This document shows positions 26,269 to 34,088 of a stretch of 64,000 nt of DNA, piece after piece. Location of the stretch: positions 6,897 to 70,896 of the forward strand of contig CAZEQL010000001.1 in assembly GCA_964514415.1 (NCBI GenBank), in the 5' to 3' direction. Under the pieces are notes generated by a model. That model did not search any database and was not told where the DNA came from. It worked only from the letters and a program-made list of their open reading frames with translations. Within the stretch, counting starts at the first letter, position 1. Every line of letters begins with the position of its first letter. A program made the translations under genes and the position numbers. The stretch is from CAZEQL01 sp964514415. Lineage in GTDB: Bacteria; Chloroflexota; Dehalococcoidia; GIF9; AB-539-J10.

Positions 26269-27564
26269 ATGCTATCGAGAAGGGTCATTCCTTCAATAGC
26301 AGCAATTATACTGATAGCAGTTATAGCTGCCCCGGCCCTGGCGTCGCCAGCGACAGCCACGCGGACCCTTCCGTCATCGGTAGCTTCAGGAGCCACTTTC
26401 AACGTCGCCATTGAGGCTTCAGGCTGCGGTTTTGCTGGTCAGGTAGAGGAGACCTTGCCTGATGGGTTTACCTATCTCAGTTGCACCCCTGATGATATTG
26501 GAACCCAAAAATCAGGCAACACAGTCAAGTTCACCTTCCTCGGGAATTCAGCAAGTTTTACCTATAGTGCCAAGGCACCAACAATCGACACTATCACCAC
26601 CTATACCTTCCACGGCGTAGTCAAGGATGAGGATAAGAATGAATATCCTGTCGATGATGATGAGATAACTGTGACCATGGGTGGGCCTCCCCCAGAAACT
26701 TACATTCTGACTATGGCGGTGGATGGAAGTGGCTCAACCACCCCTTCAGTGGGCAACCATATCTATGATGTCGGAGACGTAGTGAGCATCAGCGCCACAC
26801 CAGCCTCAGACTGGCAATTTGACCACTGGTCAAGTAACATTGCCGACCCTGATTCTCCATCTACCACGGTAACCATGGATAGAGATAAAACTATCACCGC
26901 TCATTTCAGCCCAGGCAGCAGCAGTGCGAACGACCTCATAACCTATACCTTAACAGTAACCTATGAACCAAGCGATGGCGGAAGTGTTATCCTCAGCCCT
27001 TCGGAATTAGGCAGCCATTATGAGAAGGACACTTCTATCAAGCTAACCGTTATCCCTTCTGAGGGTCATATCTTTTCTTGCTGGGGCGGTGATCTCACCG
27101 GAAACGCCAATCCCGTTACCATAGCTATGGACTCTGACAAGAATATTACCGCCAATTTTGCATCGCCCACGCGGGGAAACCTGGCCAGTTTTGCAATCTC
27201 CCCCCTCAATATCTCGCCAGAGCAAGTTCAGCCTAACCAGACAGTCAGCATCTCCGCCAGTATAACCAACAATGGTGAGAAAACTGGAACTTATGAAGCC
27301 CTCCTTTATGTCAATGAGCAAGTGGAGGACAGTCAACTGGTGGAGATTTCACCTGGTTCATCCCAGAATGTGGTCTTTAGTGTAACCAAGGCAACCCCGG
27401 GAGTTTATACCGCCTTACTGGGAGAGCAGCAAGGGGAATTCACCGTGGCGAATAACGCTTCTAATAGGAATCTCGACACCAGTAGCACGATAGCTATTGT
27501 GGTTATCATCGTACTTGTTGTAGCTCTGGTATTCATATTCCGTAGAATTAGGAGAGGAACGTAA
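26269..27564 (+). CDS. Paralogous repeat-containing surface protein with membrane anchor
   Basis: A 431-residue paralogue of the preceding protein. The ATG at 26269 gives a clean signal peptide (MLSRRVIPSIAAIILIAVIAAP) and has a GAGAGG upstream; an earlier in-frame ATG at 26185 adds a leader without signal character. It contains one copy of the TRTLP...LPDGFTYLSC module, two InlB-like repeats (FDHWSSNIADPDS and FSCWGGDLTGNANP), a CARDB-like domain (LNISPEQVQPNQTVSISA) and a C-terminal helix with RRIRRGT tail. The last ~130 residues are close to those of the DUF4430 protein at 14904. Role unknown; likely displayed on the cell surface. Confidence 0.75.
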   Translation: MLSRRVIPSIAAIILIAVIAAPALASPATATRTLPSSVASGATFNVAIEASGCGFAGQVEETLPDGFTYLSCTPDDIGTQKSGNTVKFTFLGNSASFTYSAKAPTIDTITTYTFHGVVKDEDKNEYPVDDDEITVTMGGPPPETYILTMAVDGSGSTTPSVGNHIYDVGDVVSISATPASDWQFDHWSSNIADPDSPSTTVTMDRDKTITAHFSPGSSSANDLITYTLTVTYEPSDGGSVILSPSELGSHYEKDTSIKLTVIPSEGHIFSCWGGDLTGNANPVTIAMDSDKNITANFASPTRGNLASFAISPLNISPEQVQPNQTVSISASITNNGEKTGTYEALLYVNEQVEDSQLVEISPGSSQNVVFSVTKATPGVYTALLGEQQGEFTVANNASNRNLDTSSTIAIVVIIVLVVALVFIFRRIRRGT

Positions 27565-27778
27565 CTACGTACAAATTAAAGGGAGTATCAAAAAAGGCAG
27601 CCTTTATTCAATCAACAAAGTTGCTTAACAACCCGTCCGATTCTAAGCAAAGCGAGAAATTAGGACCCCTCGTCACTGTTCGGAAGACAGACTAAATAAT
27701 CCTCAATCAGTTGAACTTGTTTATAGTAAGCTTAGGTTGTAATATTATGGATATTTGGCAAGCTCGAGAGGTAGTCAA

Positions 27779-28423
27779 ATGAAAGTTTTCGCTTCATGGA
27801 GTGGAGGGAAAGAATGCGCTTTGGCAACCTATAGAGCAATTTCACAAGGGTATGAAGTCTTATATTTGGTTAACTTTATCTCTGAAGATGGGGAGAGATC
27901 AAGGTCTCATGGGATTAAGGCCGGTGTTTTAGCTTCGCAAGCAGAAGCTATTGGCATCCCTCTGATTCAGGTGAAAACGTCCTGGGAAGAATATGAGGAG
28001 AACTTTAAGAAGGTCGTGAGAGAGCTCAAGCATAAGGGGATAGAAGGAGGAGTTTTTGGCGATATAGACTTAAAAGAGCATAGGGAGTGGGTAGAGAGGG
28101 TCTGTAATGAGCTAGGGATAAAGGCGTTTCTGCCCCTTTGGGGAACAAAGGCAGAAGAATTAATTGGTGAATTTCTTAAGCTAGAATTCAAAGCTATGGT
28201 GGTAGCCACTAGATTAGAAGAGAGCTTATTGGGAAAAGTTTTGGATGAAACTCTTGTGAGTCAGGTTACCAAACTCGGCTCCCATCCCTGTGGAGAAGGA
28301 GGAGAATACCATACTTTTGTCACTGCAGGACCCATCTTTAAGAAGACACTCAAGATTACTCAGGGTGCGAAAGAAAAGAGAGATAATATGTGGTTTCTGG
28401 AAATCTCAGCTAAGTTGCAATGA
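27779..28423 (+). CDS. Dph6-like PP-loop ATPase (MJ0570 family) of the corrinoid cluster
   Basis: A 214-residue ATP pyrophosphatase of the family that includes archaeal/eukaryotic diphthine-ammonia ligase. The PP-loop is FASWSGGKECALA at the N-terminus; downstream motifs are GVFGDIDLKEHREW, LPLWGT and GEGGEYHTFV. The ATG at 27779 follows GAGAGG at normal spacing. Bacteria lack diphthamide, so the archaeal function cannot apply. It starts the run of corrinoid genes, which suggests an amide-forming or adenylating step on a corrinoid-related molecule, but this is speculation. Confidence 0.75.
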   Translation: MKVFASWSGGKECALATYRAISQGYEVLYLVNFISEDGERSRSHGIKAGVLASQAEAIGIPLIQVKTSWEEYEENFKKVVRELKHKGIEGGVFGDIDLKEHREWVERVCNELGIKAFLPLWGTKAEELIGEFLKLEFKAMVVATRLEESLLGKVLDETLVSQVTKLGSHPCGEGGEYHTFVTAGPIFKKTLKITQGAKEKRDNMWFLEISAKLQ

Positions 28424-28469
28424 GAGAGGCGCTCCATTGCTCTACGTTCCCGAGCAAATCGCAGTGCTT

Positions 28470-28500
28470 TGGAAATTCTTCGTTATGCTCAGAATAAAGG
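28470..28500. repeat. Degenerate palindromic repeat remnant
   Basis: The short gap between the PP-loop ATPase and radical SAM genes contains GCTTTGGAAATTCTTCGTT followed by ATGCTCAGAATAA. This matches the GATTCTTCGCTACGCTCAGAATGACA form of the dispersed repeat with several changes. Confidence 0.45.
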
Positions 28501-28509
28501 AGTGAACTT

Positions 28510-29274
28510 GTGAATATCTATCACATATCTTATTCATTGGACCATTATGGGACTAGAGAAGTGACTCTTTCCTTCCAGGGATGTAATTTTGAGTGCATCG
28601 GTTGTCTTCGAAAAAGGAGCAAGTATGATATCTATGCCGATAAAGAAGAGCGCATTGATATGAGCTTAGAGGGGATTATCCAAAAGGTAAATGAACTTAA
28701 GCCACACCGAGTTTATTTTGGGGGCTATGAACCTACTCTCGACCCTGATCTAATAAGTATAATCAAGACACTTTCAAGAGCTGATCGTTATCTATGTCTG
28801 TGTACCAACGGAAGTAAGTTAGATGAAGATTATGTAAAGGAATTAAGGAGAGCGGGGATAAATCAAGTTTTCCTCAGTGTGAAAGCTTTCGATCCAGGAA
28901 AACATATCTACTACACAAAAGTCTCTAATGAGCTAAGTTTAAGAGCAATAAGCCTTCTTTCCAAAATGGAAGACGAGCATTTTATGCTTCATGTGGAGAC
29001 AATCCTAATTCCAGGTGTAAACGATCCCGTGGATATTGAGAAGCTGGCAACATTTATCTCAGAGATAGACCCTACGATCCCACTCTGGATAGATCCCTGG
29101 GTTCCTACCTCAGAGGAATTTCGAGAACCAACAAAACAGGAGCTAATAGAAGCAGTCTCCAGGGCAATGAAGCATCTTTATGTCGTTTCTTACCTGCCTT
29201 TACACTCCGAAATAAGTGAGATACGAAAAACAAGGAAGAAGACAGAGTTTGTGAACTGCCTGGCGAGAGAGTGA
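28510..29274 (+). CDS. Radical SAM protein of unknown substrate
   Basis: A 254-residue radical SAM enzyme with the cluster motif GCNFECIGC (CxxxCxxC) near residue 25, then YFGGYEPTLDPDL as the SAM-contact motif and LCLCTNG. It uses a GTG start preceded by AAGGAG. The size and order fit small activase or single-domain radical SAM proteins. It lies between the PP-loop ATPase and btuC in the corrinoid cluster, so a role in corrinoid chemistry or in maturing a cluster protein is possible. I cannot name the reaction. Confidence 0.75.
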   Translation: MNIYHISYSLDHYGTREVTLSFQGCNFECIGCLRKRSKYDIYADKEERIDMSLEGIIQKVNELKPHRVYFGGYEPTLDPDLISIIKTLSRADRYLCLCTNGSKLDEDYVKELRRAGINQVFLSVKAFDPGKHIYYTKVSNELSLRAISLLSKMEDEHFMLHVETILIPGVNDPVDIEKLATFISEIDPTIPLWIDPWVPTSEEFREPTKQELIEAVSRAMKHLYVVSYLPLHSEISEIRKTRKKTEFVNCLARE

Positions 29275-29279
29275 TTAAA

Positions 29280-29366
29280 ATGAATATCTATCATATCACT
29301 TATGCCCTAGAGGCTAAACACACTTGTCCTCTTTTAAGGGGGGATGGAAGGTTTAAGCTCAAGTAG
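29280..29366 (+). pseudogene. Truncated duplicate of the radical SAM gene start
   Basis: A 28-codon frame begins MNIYHITYALE, nearly the same as the start of the preceding radical SAM protein (MNIYHISYSLD), then loses similarity and stops at 29366. It begins 5 bp after that gene ends. It looks like the leftover of a tandem duplication, or a short peptide derived from one; translation is not excluded. Confidence 0.5.
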
Positions 29367-29380
29367 TGCGGGTATATTAA

Positions 29381-30505
29381 ATGATGCACTTCTCTTCCGA
29401 GTCAGTTAGCAAACCTGCTAGCGAATTTGCCCTATCCTACCCTCTTCGCTGGAAAGGCAAGGTTTATGCCTTAGTAGGACTCGCTGGGTTGCTTTTAGTA
29501 GTAATTATTTTTGCCACTACCCTGGGAAGCGTTCACATACCCTTCTCTACCTGTTTTCAAGTCCTTTTTTCCCAGGTGCCTTTTCTCCATATCGTCCCTC
29601 CCTGTCCTGAAATTTTTGGCATGACCCTGACGATTGAGGGACTTGAGACGATAATCTTGGACGTCAGGCTTCCGCGCATCCTTTTGGCAGGTTTAGTAGG
29701 GGCAGCTTTGGCGGTAGCCGGAGCCACCTACCAAGGGTTGTTTCGCAATCCCCTGGCTGACCCTTATCTTCTCGGCGTGGCTTCGGGGGCCGGATTGGGA
29801 GCCACTACCGCCTTCCTCATCCCTTTCACCATCTCCTGGATGAGTTTCGGAGCCGTGCCATTGTTCGCCTTTATCGGCGCCATGAGTGCTGTTGCCATTG
29901 TCTATTCACTGGCCCGTGTGGGCAAGACACTGCCGGCAACTACCCTTATCCTGGCTGGAGTAGCTTTGGGCGCTTTCCTGTCCGCAATTACCTGTTACCT
30001 TATGACCATCTGCGGGGAGGAACTGCACGGGATTGTATTCTGGCTGATGGGAGGGCTTTCCCTGACCAAGTGGTCTGAAGTATGGACAGTCCTCCCCTGT
30101 GTACTGGCAGGTATCGTAGTCATCTGTCTTCATGCTCGGCCTCTCAACGTGATGCAGCTTGATGAAGAGCAGGCACAACAATTGGGCATCAATGTAGAAA
30201 GAGTTAAACTCATATTGCTGGGTACTGCGACTCTTATCACCTCCTCCGCAGTCTGTTTCACCGGACTTATCGGTTTTGTAGGCATAATCGTTCCACACGC
30301 GGTGAGGCTTATCTGGGGACCAGACCATCGTTTCTTGCTTCCCCTATCTACCCTGGTCGGTGCCATATTCCTTATCCTGGCTGACACCCTAGCCCACACT
30401 CTACTTCCACCCACAGAGATCCCAGTAGGAGTAATCACTGCCTTCTGTGGTGCTCCTTTCTTCCTTTATTTATTGCGAAGAAAGAAAGGCCTTGCTTTCT
30501 TCTAA
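29381..30505 (+). CDS. btuC: BtuC-type ABC transporter permease
   Basis: A 374-residue permease of the FecCD/BtuC family with about ten membrane segments. Family landmarks are LDVRLPRILLAGLVGAALAVAGATYQG, RNPLADPYLLGVASGAGLGA, and the cytoplasmic coupling segment GFVGIIVPHAVRL. It forms the channel for the corrinoid importer with BtuD (31247) and BtuF (23027). The gene lies directly before cbiZ with a 10-bp gap. Its N-terminus is slightly extended compared with typical members. Confidence 0.88.
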   Translation: MMHFSSESVSKPASEFALSYPLRWKGKVYALVGLAGLLLVVIIFATTLGSVHIPFSTCFQVLFSQVPFLHIVPPCPEIFGMTLTIEGLETIILDVRLPRILLAGLVGAALAVAGATYQGLFRNPLADPYLLGVASGAGLGATTAFLIPFTISWMSFGAVPLFAFIGAMSAVAIVYSLARVGKTLPATTLILAGVALGAFLSAITCYLMTICGEELHGIVFWLMGGLSLTKWSEVWTVLPCVLAGIVVICLHARPLNVMQLDEEQAQQLGINVERVKLILLGTATLITSSAVCFTGLIGFVGIIVPHAVRLIWGPDHRFLLPLSTLVGAIFLILADTLAHTLLPPTEIPVGVITAFCGAPFFLYLLRRKKGLAFF

Positions 30506-30515
30506 GAGGAGAAAA

Positions 30516-31250
30516 ATGAGAGAAAAGGAAATCGAAATCAACTTAGAAGGGATAAAAGCTGGAATAATTTATCACCAGTTTCAAAGAATAGAAGTAAAGA
30601 CCTTCTTAGCTTACTTCGCCAAGGAAAGGAGGTGTTTAAACACCAGGGAGGGATTTAAGAAGATAAAAGTGGTGGCTAATAATTATACTCCTCCCAGTTT
30701 ATGGGAATTTACGCATCAAAATTACGATGCTCATAGGAACCAGATTTTCAGCGACTTAAATCTTTCTCCAGCCAAAACAGCTATGCTATGTACCGGAGCG
30801 GATATGGATAACCTCGCCGTCAAGTGGGAAGAATACCAGGAGTTTAAAGTCTTTGCTCTGGTTACCGCAGGAATAAAATCCAATGCCCAAAGGATAGGGG
30901 TTGATAAAGCAGGGAGCCTGGAAAGAGAAGGAATTTTTGAGACTTTAGGCACTATTAACATAATAGTTCTAACCAACGCCTCGCTCTCAGAAGGGGCACT
31001 GGCTCGAGGGATAATTACCTTAACTGAAGCAAAGGTAATAGCCCTTGAAGATTTGGATATTAGAAGCTCTTACAATCCTGAAATTCGAGCTACGGGCACA
31101 GGAACCGATAACGCTATAATAGTATCCGGTGGAGGGCCAAAGATAAATTATCTGGGTGGACATAGCAAGATGGGCGAGCTTATGGCCAGGGCAGTAACTT
31201 CGGCAGTGAAAGAGGCTATCTTTAAGCAAAACGGGATTGAAGTGCCATGA
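30516..31250 (+). CDS. cbiZ: Adenosylcobinamide amidohydrolase
   Basis: A 244-residue CbiZ, which cleaves the aminopropanol side chain from adenosylcobinamide (and in some organisms from complete cobamides) to give adenosylcobyric acid. This is the entry reaction for salvage and for swapping a foreign lower ligand. Recognised by NLAVKWEEYQEFKVFALVTAG, the INIIVLTNASLSEGALARGI segment and GTGTDNAIIVSGGGP near the C-terminus. The ATG at 30516 follows AAGAGGAG; an earlier in-frame ATG at 30447 would lie inside btuC. The stop overlaps the btuD start (ATGA). Gene order btuC-cbiZ-btuD links import directly to remodelling. Confidence 0.9.
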   Translation: MREKEIEINLEGIKAGIIYHQFQRIEVKTFLAYFAKERRCLNTREGFKKIKVVANNYTPPSLWEFTHQNYDAHRNQIFSDLNLSPAKTAMLCTGADMDNLAVKWEEYQEFKVFALVTAGIKSNAQRIGVDKAGSLEREGIFETLGTINIIVLTNASLSEGALARGIITLTEAKVIALEDLDIRSSYNPEIRATGTGTDNAIIVSGGGPKINYLGGHSKMGELMARAVTSAVKEAIFKQNGIEVP

Positions 31251-32053
31251 TTAAATTAAAGGATGTCAGTCTGGGCTATGACCATCAAGCCATCTTAAAT
31301 GATATAAATCTGAAGGCGGTGCCAGGCAAAATGTTAGGTCTCATCGGACCTAATGGCTCTGGGAAATCAACCTTGCTCAAGGGAATAACCCGGGTGATTA
31401 ATCTTTTCTCCGGGTACATCTTCGTTGACGGCAGGGACATAAAAGACATTAAGAGAGATGAAATTGCTCGCCTTCTCGCCACGGTACCGCAAAGTCCCGT
31501 TTTACCTGAGGCGTTTACTGCCTTTGAAATGGTGCTTATGGGACGAACACCCCACCTGGGATTTCTCCGCTATGAAAGCAGAGAGGATATAGCCATTGCC
31601 TGGCAAGCGATGGAGATGACGCAGACAAAAGCTTTGGCCGAGCGCAGAATGGGTGAGCTTTCTGGGGGTGAGAGACAAAGGCTCATCATTGCTAGAGCAC
31701 TGACCCAGCAGCCGAAGGCAATCCTTCTTGATGAGCCGACAGCACATCTGGACATAAATCATCAGGTCGAGATTCTCAACCTGGTTAAGAGGCTCTGCCT
31801 GGAGCAAAATTTGACCGTCATTGCTGCCCTGCACGATTTGAATTTAGCCGCTCAATACTGTGATTGGCTAGTCATGCTAAATAAAGGGGGAATTTACACT
31901 GAGGGAACAGCACAGGATGTACTTACAGTTCAGAATATTAAAAGTGTTTATGGAACTGAAGTATGCGTCTATCCTCATCCAGTTAATAAGTTGCCTACTA
32001 CCCTTATTACGGCTGGTGGAGGTATAGAGGAAAGAACTTATACTCAGCGGTAG
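31247..32053 (+). CDS. btuD: BtuD-type corrinoid ABC transporter ATPase
   Basis: A 268-residue ABC ATPase of the FecE/BtuD class, with Walker A GPNGSGKSTLLKGI, the Q-loop region VPQSPVLPEAFTAFEMVLMGRTPH typical of this class, signature LSGGERQR, Walker B ILLDEPTAHLDI and the switch His in ALHDLNLAAQYCD. It energises BtuC. It is translationally coupled to cbiZ and is followed 8 bp later by cbiB. Confidence 0.9.
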   Translation: MIKLKDVSLGYDHQAILNDINLKAVPGKMLGLIGPNGSGKSTLLKGITRVINLFSGYIFVDGRDIKDIKRDEIARLLATVPQSPVLPEAFTAFEMVLMGRTPHLGFLRYESREDIAIAWQAMEMTQTKALAERRMGELSGGERQRLIIARALTQQPKAILLDEPTAHLDINHQVEILNLVKRLCLEQNLTVIAALHDLNLAAQYCDWLVMLNKGGIYTEGTAQDVLTVQNIKSVYGTEVCVYPHPVNKLPTTLITAGGGIEERTYTQR

Positions 32054-32060
32054 AAAAACT

Positions 32061-32993
32061 GTGGAACTTTTATTCATTTTGTTCTTGGCTCTAGTACTCG
32101 ACCTTCTATTTGGAGAGCTACCTCGAGCCATACATCCAGTGGTGTGGATGGGAAAACTCATCTCCCTCTGGAAAAAGCTCGCCCCTGTTCGGGGCACGAA
32201 GGCTCAATTAGCCTATGGCGGCGGCACAGTTCTGCTTACTATTCTTATTTTCGCTTCGCCCGTTTATTTCCTTCTACTTTATGTAAGGAATATCAGTCCT
32301 GTAGCCTATGTAATCACTGGTGCCCTGCTACTGAAAACGACCTTTTCTTTTAAAGAACTGCGCCGGAGCGCTTTTGACATCAAGGCGCTTTTAGCCGAGG
32401 ATAATCTAGAGGAGGCGCGGGAGAAGATGCCTGCTCTGGTCAGCCGTGAAACTCAAAATCTGGGAAAGCCAGCGCTGGTATCAGCAACGGTGGAGTCGCT
32501 GGCGGAGAATACCTGTGATAGCTTCGTTGCCCCTTTGTTCTACTTTTTGCTTCTTGGCGTGCCTGGCGCTGTGGCTTATCGGGTGGTGAACACCTGGGAC
32601 TCCATGATCGGCTATCATGGGAAATATGAATACTTAGGCAGGTGCCCTGCTAAATTGGATGACGTCCTAAATTTTATCCCATCTCGGATCTCAGGGCTCC
32701 TGCTAGTAATAGCTGCCTATCTATGCAGGAAAGATGGCAAGAACGCCTGGCAGGTCATGCTTCACGACCATGGCAAAACTGAGAGTCCCAATGCGGGCTG
32801 GCCAATGAGTGCCGTAGCCGGAGCACTCAGGGTTCGACTAGAAAAAGCCGGTTGCTATAGCTTGGGCAATCCTAACAATCTCTTATCACCCCAGCTCATT
32901 TCCTCTGGAATAAATTTAGTGGAAGTGGCTGCTCTACTTTGGGTTTTAGTCTATTCGATTGTGGAGGTAACGTATTTTGCCTTTATTGCCTAG
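32061..32993 (+). CDS. cbiB: Adenosylcobinamide-phosphate synthase
   Basis: This 310-residue membrane enzyme condenses adenosylcobyric acid with (R)-1-amino-2-propanol phosphate, the product of CobD. Family markers are DLLFGELPRAIHPVVWMGKLI at the N-terminus, ENTCDSFVAPLFYF, AYRVVNTWDSMIGY and SPNAGWPMSAVAGAL. It has several membrane segments. The start is GTG. The 3' end overlaps cobD, which encodes the enzyme making its second substrate. Confidence 0.92.
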   Translation: MELLFILFLALVLDLLFGELPRAIHPVVWMGKLISLWKKLAPVRGTKAQLAYGGGTVLLTILIFASPVYFLLLYVRNISPVAYVITGALLLKTTFSFKELRRSAFDIKALLAEDNLEEAREKMPALVSRETQNLGKPALVSATVESLAENTCDSFVAPLFYFLLLGVPGAVAYRVVNTWDSMIGYHGKYEYLGRCPAKLDDVLNFIPSRISGLLLVIAAYLCRKDGKNAWQVMLHDHGKTESPNAGWPMSAVAGALRVRLEKAGCYSLGNPNNLLSPQLISSGINLVEVAALLWVLVYSIVEVTYFAFIA

Positions 32994-34083
32994 GCCGGAG
33001 ATACAAAGTATGGCAGTCTGCCCACATGGGGGTATTGACTATGGAGAGGTAGGAATACTGGGCATTGCTCCTCAAGATATTCTTGATTTCAGTGCTAATC
33101 TAAACCCTTTTGGCCCACCACCAAGAGCAATGGAGGCATTATGCGAGCGCCATAACGAACTGAGTGAGATAATTTCCCATTATCCTGATTCCGAAGTTCG
33201 CTGTCTGAGGTGTTCCCTGGCTGATAAACTATGTGTACATATGGAAAATATACTCGTTGGTAGCGGTTCTACCGAGCTTATACGTCTTGCTGTTTTGGCT
33301 TATTTTGGTAAAGGGGATTGTGTTTTAATCATTGAGCCTACTTACGGTGAATACCAGGTTGCCTGCCAGATTGCTGGAGCATCTCTTATAAAACAGCAGC
33401 TCTCCCCACAAAATGGTTTCTATCTCAATGCAAATGAGACCGTTGAATTAATCCAACAGCATCGCCCCAAAGGTGTCTTTGTCTGTAATCCCAATAATCC
33501 TACAGGGAGGTATCTTTCACGAATAGATTTCGAGCGAATTCTGGATGTCGGTAAGGATTCTTTAATAATTCTAGACGAAGCTTATGTCAGCTTCGTGGAT
33601 GGCACCTGGTCCTCTCTGAATATGATTGAAGGAAATAACCTACTCATCTTGCGCTCTATGACCAAGGACCATACCATGGCCGGACTCCGCCTGGGTTATG
33701 GAATAGCAAAGGAGGAAATTATCGCCAACCTTCGTCGCATCTGTCCGCCATGGAATGTCAACGCGCTGGCTCAAAAAGCGGGGGTTATCGCTGTGAACGA
33801 AGAGGAATACTTAAAGAGATGCCAGAATGAGATTAGAGAGGCGAAGGCTTATCTTTATGCTGAGCTTTCTCATCTCGGCTTGCCCCCACTCCCTTCAGAG
33901 GCAAATTTCTTCCTGGTCGAGGTGGGAGATGCTTCAGGAGTGCGGCGTGAATTGCTTGAACGAAAAATACTGGTGCGGGATTGTACCTCGTTTGGCCTGC
34001 CCCGATACATCCGCATCGCCCCCCGCACCCTTCCCGAATGCCAGAAGTTGGTTGTCGCTATTATGGAGGTGAGAGGCAGGTGA
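32977..34083 (+). CDS. cobD: L-threonine-O-3-phosphate decarboxylase
   Basis: A 368-residue PLP enzyme of the aminotransferase fold I class that decarboxylates threonine phosphate to aminopropanol phosphate for CbiB. Seen are CPHGGIDYG and DFSANLNPFGPP at the N-terminus (typical CobD), CNPNNPTGRY, ILDEAYVSF, and SMTKDHTMAGLRLGY, whose Lys is expected to bind PLP. I accept the TTG at 32977 because GGAGG lies nine bases before it, inside cbiB; an ATG at 33010 is the alternative. No threonine kinase (pduX) gene is present in the window. Confidence 0.9.
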   Translation: MPLLPRPEIQSMAVCPHGGIDYGEVGILGIAPQDILDFSANLNPFGPPPRAMEALCERHNELSEIISHYPDSEVRCLRCSLADKLCVHMENILVGSGSTELIRLAVLAYFGKGDCVLIIEPTYGEYQVACQIAGASLIKQQLSPQNGFYLNANETVELIQQHRPKGVFVCNPNNPTGRYLSRIDFERILDVGKDSLIILDEAYVSFVDGTWSSLNMIEGNNLLILRSMTKDHTMAGLRLGYGIAKEEIIANLRRICPPWNVNALAQKAGVIAVNEEEYLKRCQNEIREAKAYLYAELSHLGLPPLPSEANFFLVEVGDASGVRRELLERKILVRDCTSFGLPRYIRIAPRTLPECQKLVVAIMEVRGR

Positions 34084-34088
34084 TTAAA

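Noticed and set aside
27779..28423. Diphthine-ammonia ligase as the function of the PP-loop protein
   Set aside because: Diphthamide is confined to archaeal and eukaryotic EF2; the family resemblance does not justify the name in a bacterium.
13364..29380. Possible cobalamin riboswitches before the toroid gene, btuF, the PP-loop ATPase or btuC
   Set aside because: I looked for the conserved B12-box and GCCACTG core in each leader and did not find a convincing match. A covariance-model search would settle it.
33981..34088. Extended CobQ N-terminus
   Set aside because: It overlaps cobD and precedes the standard family start at 34089.
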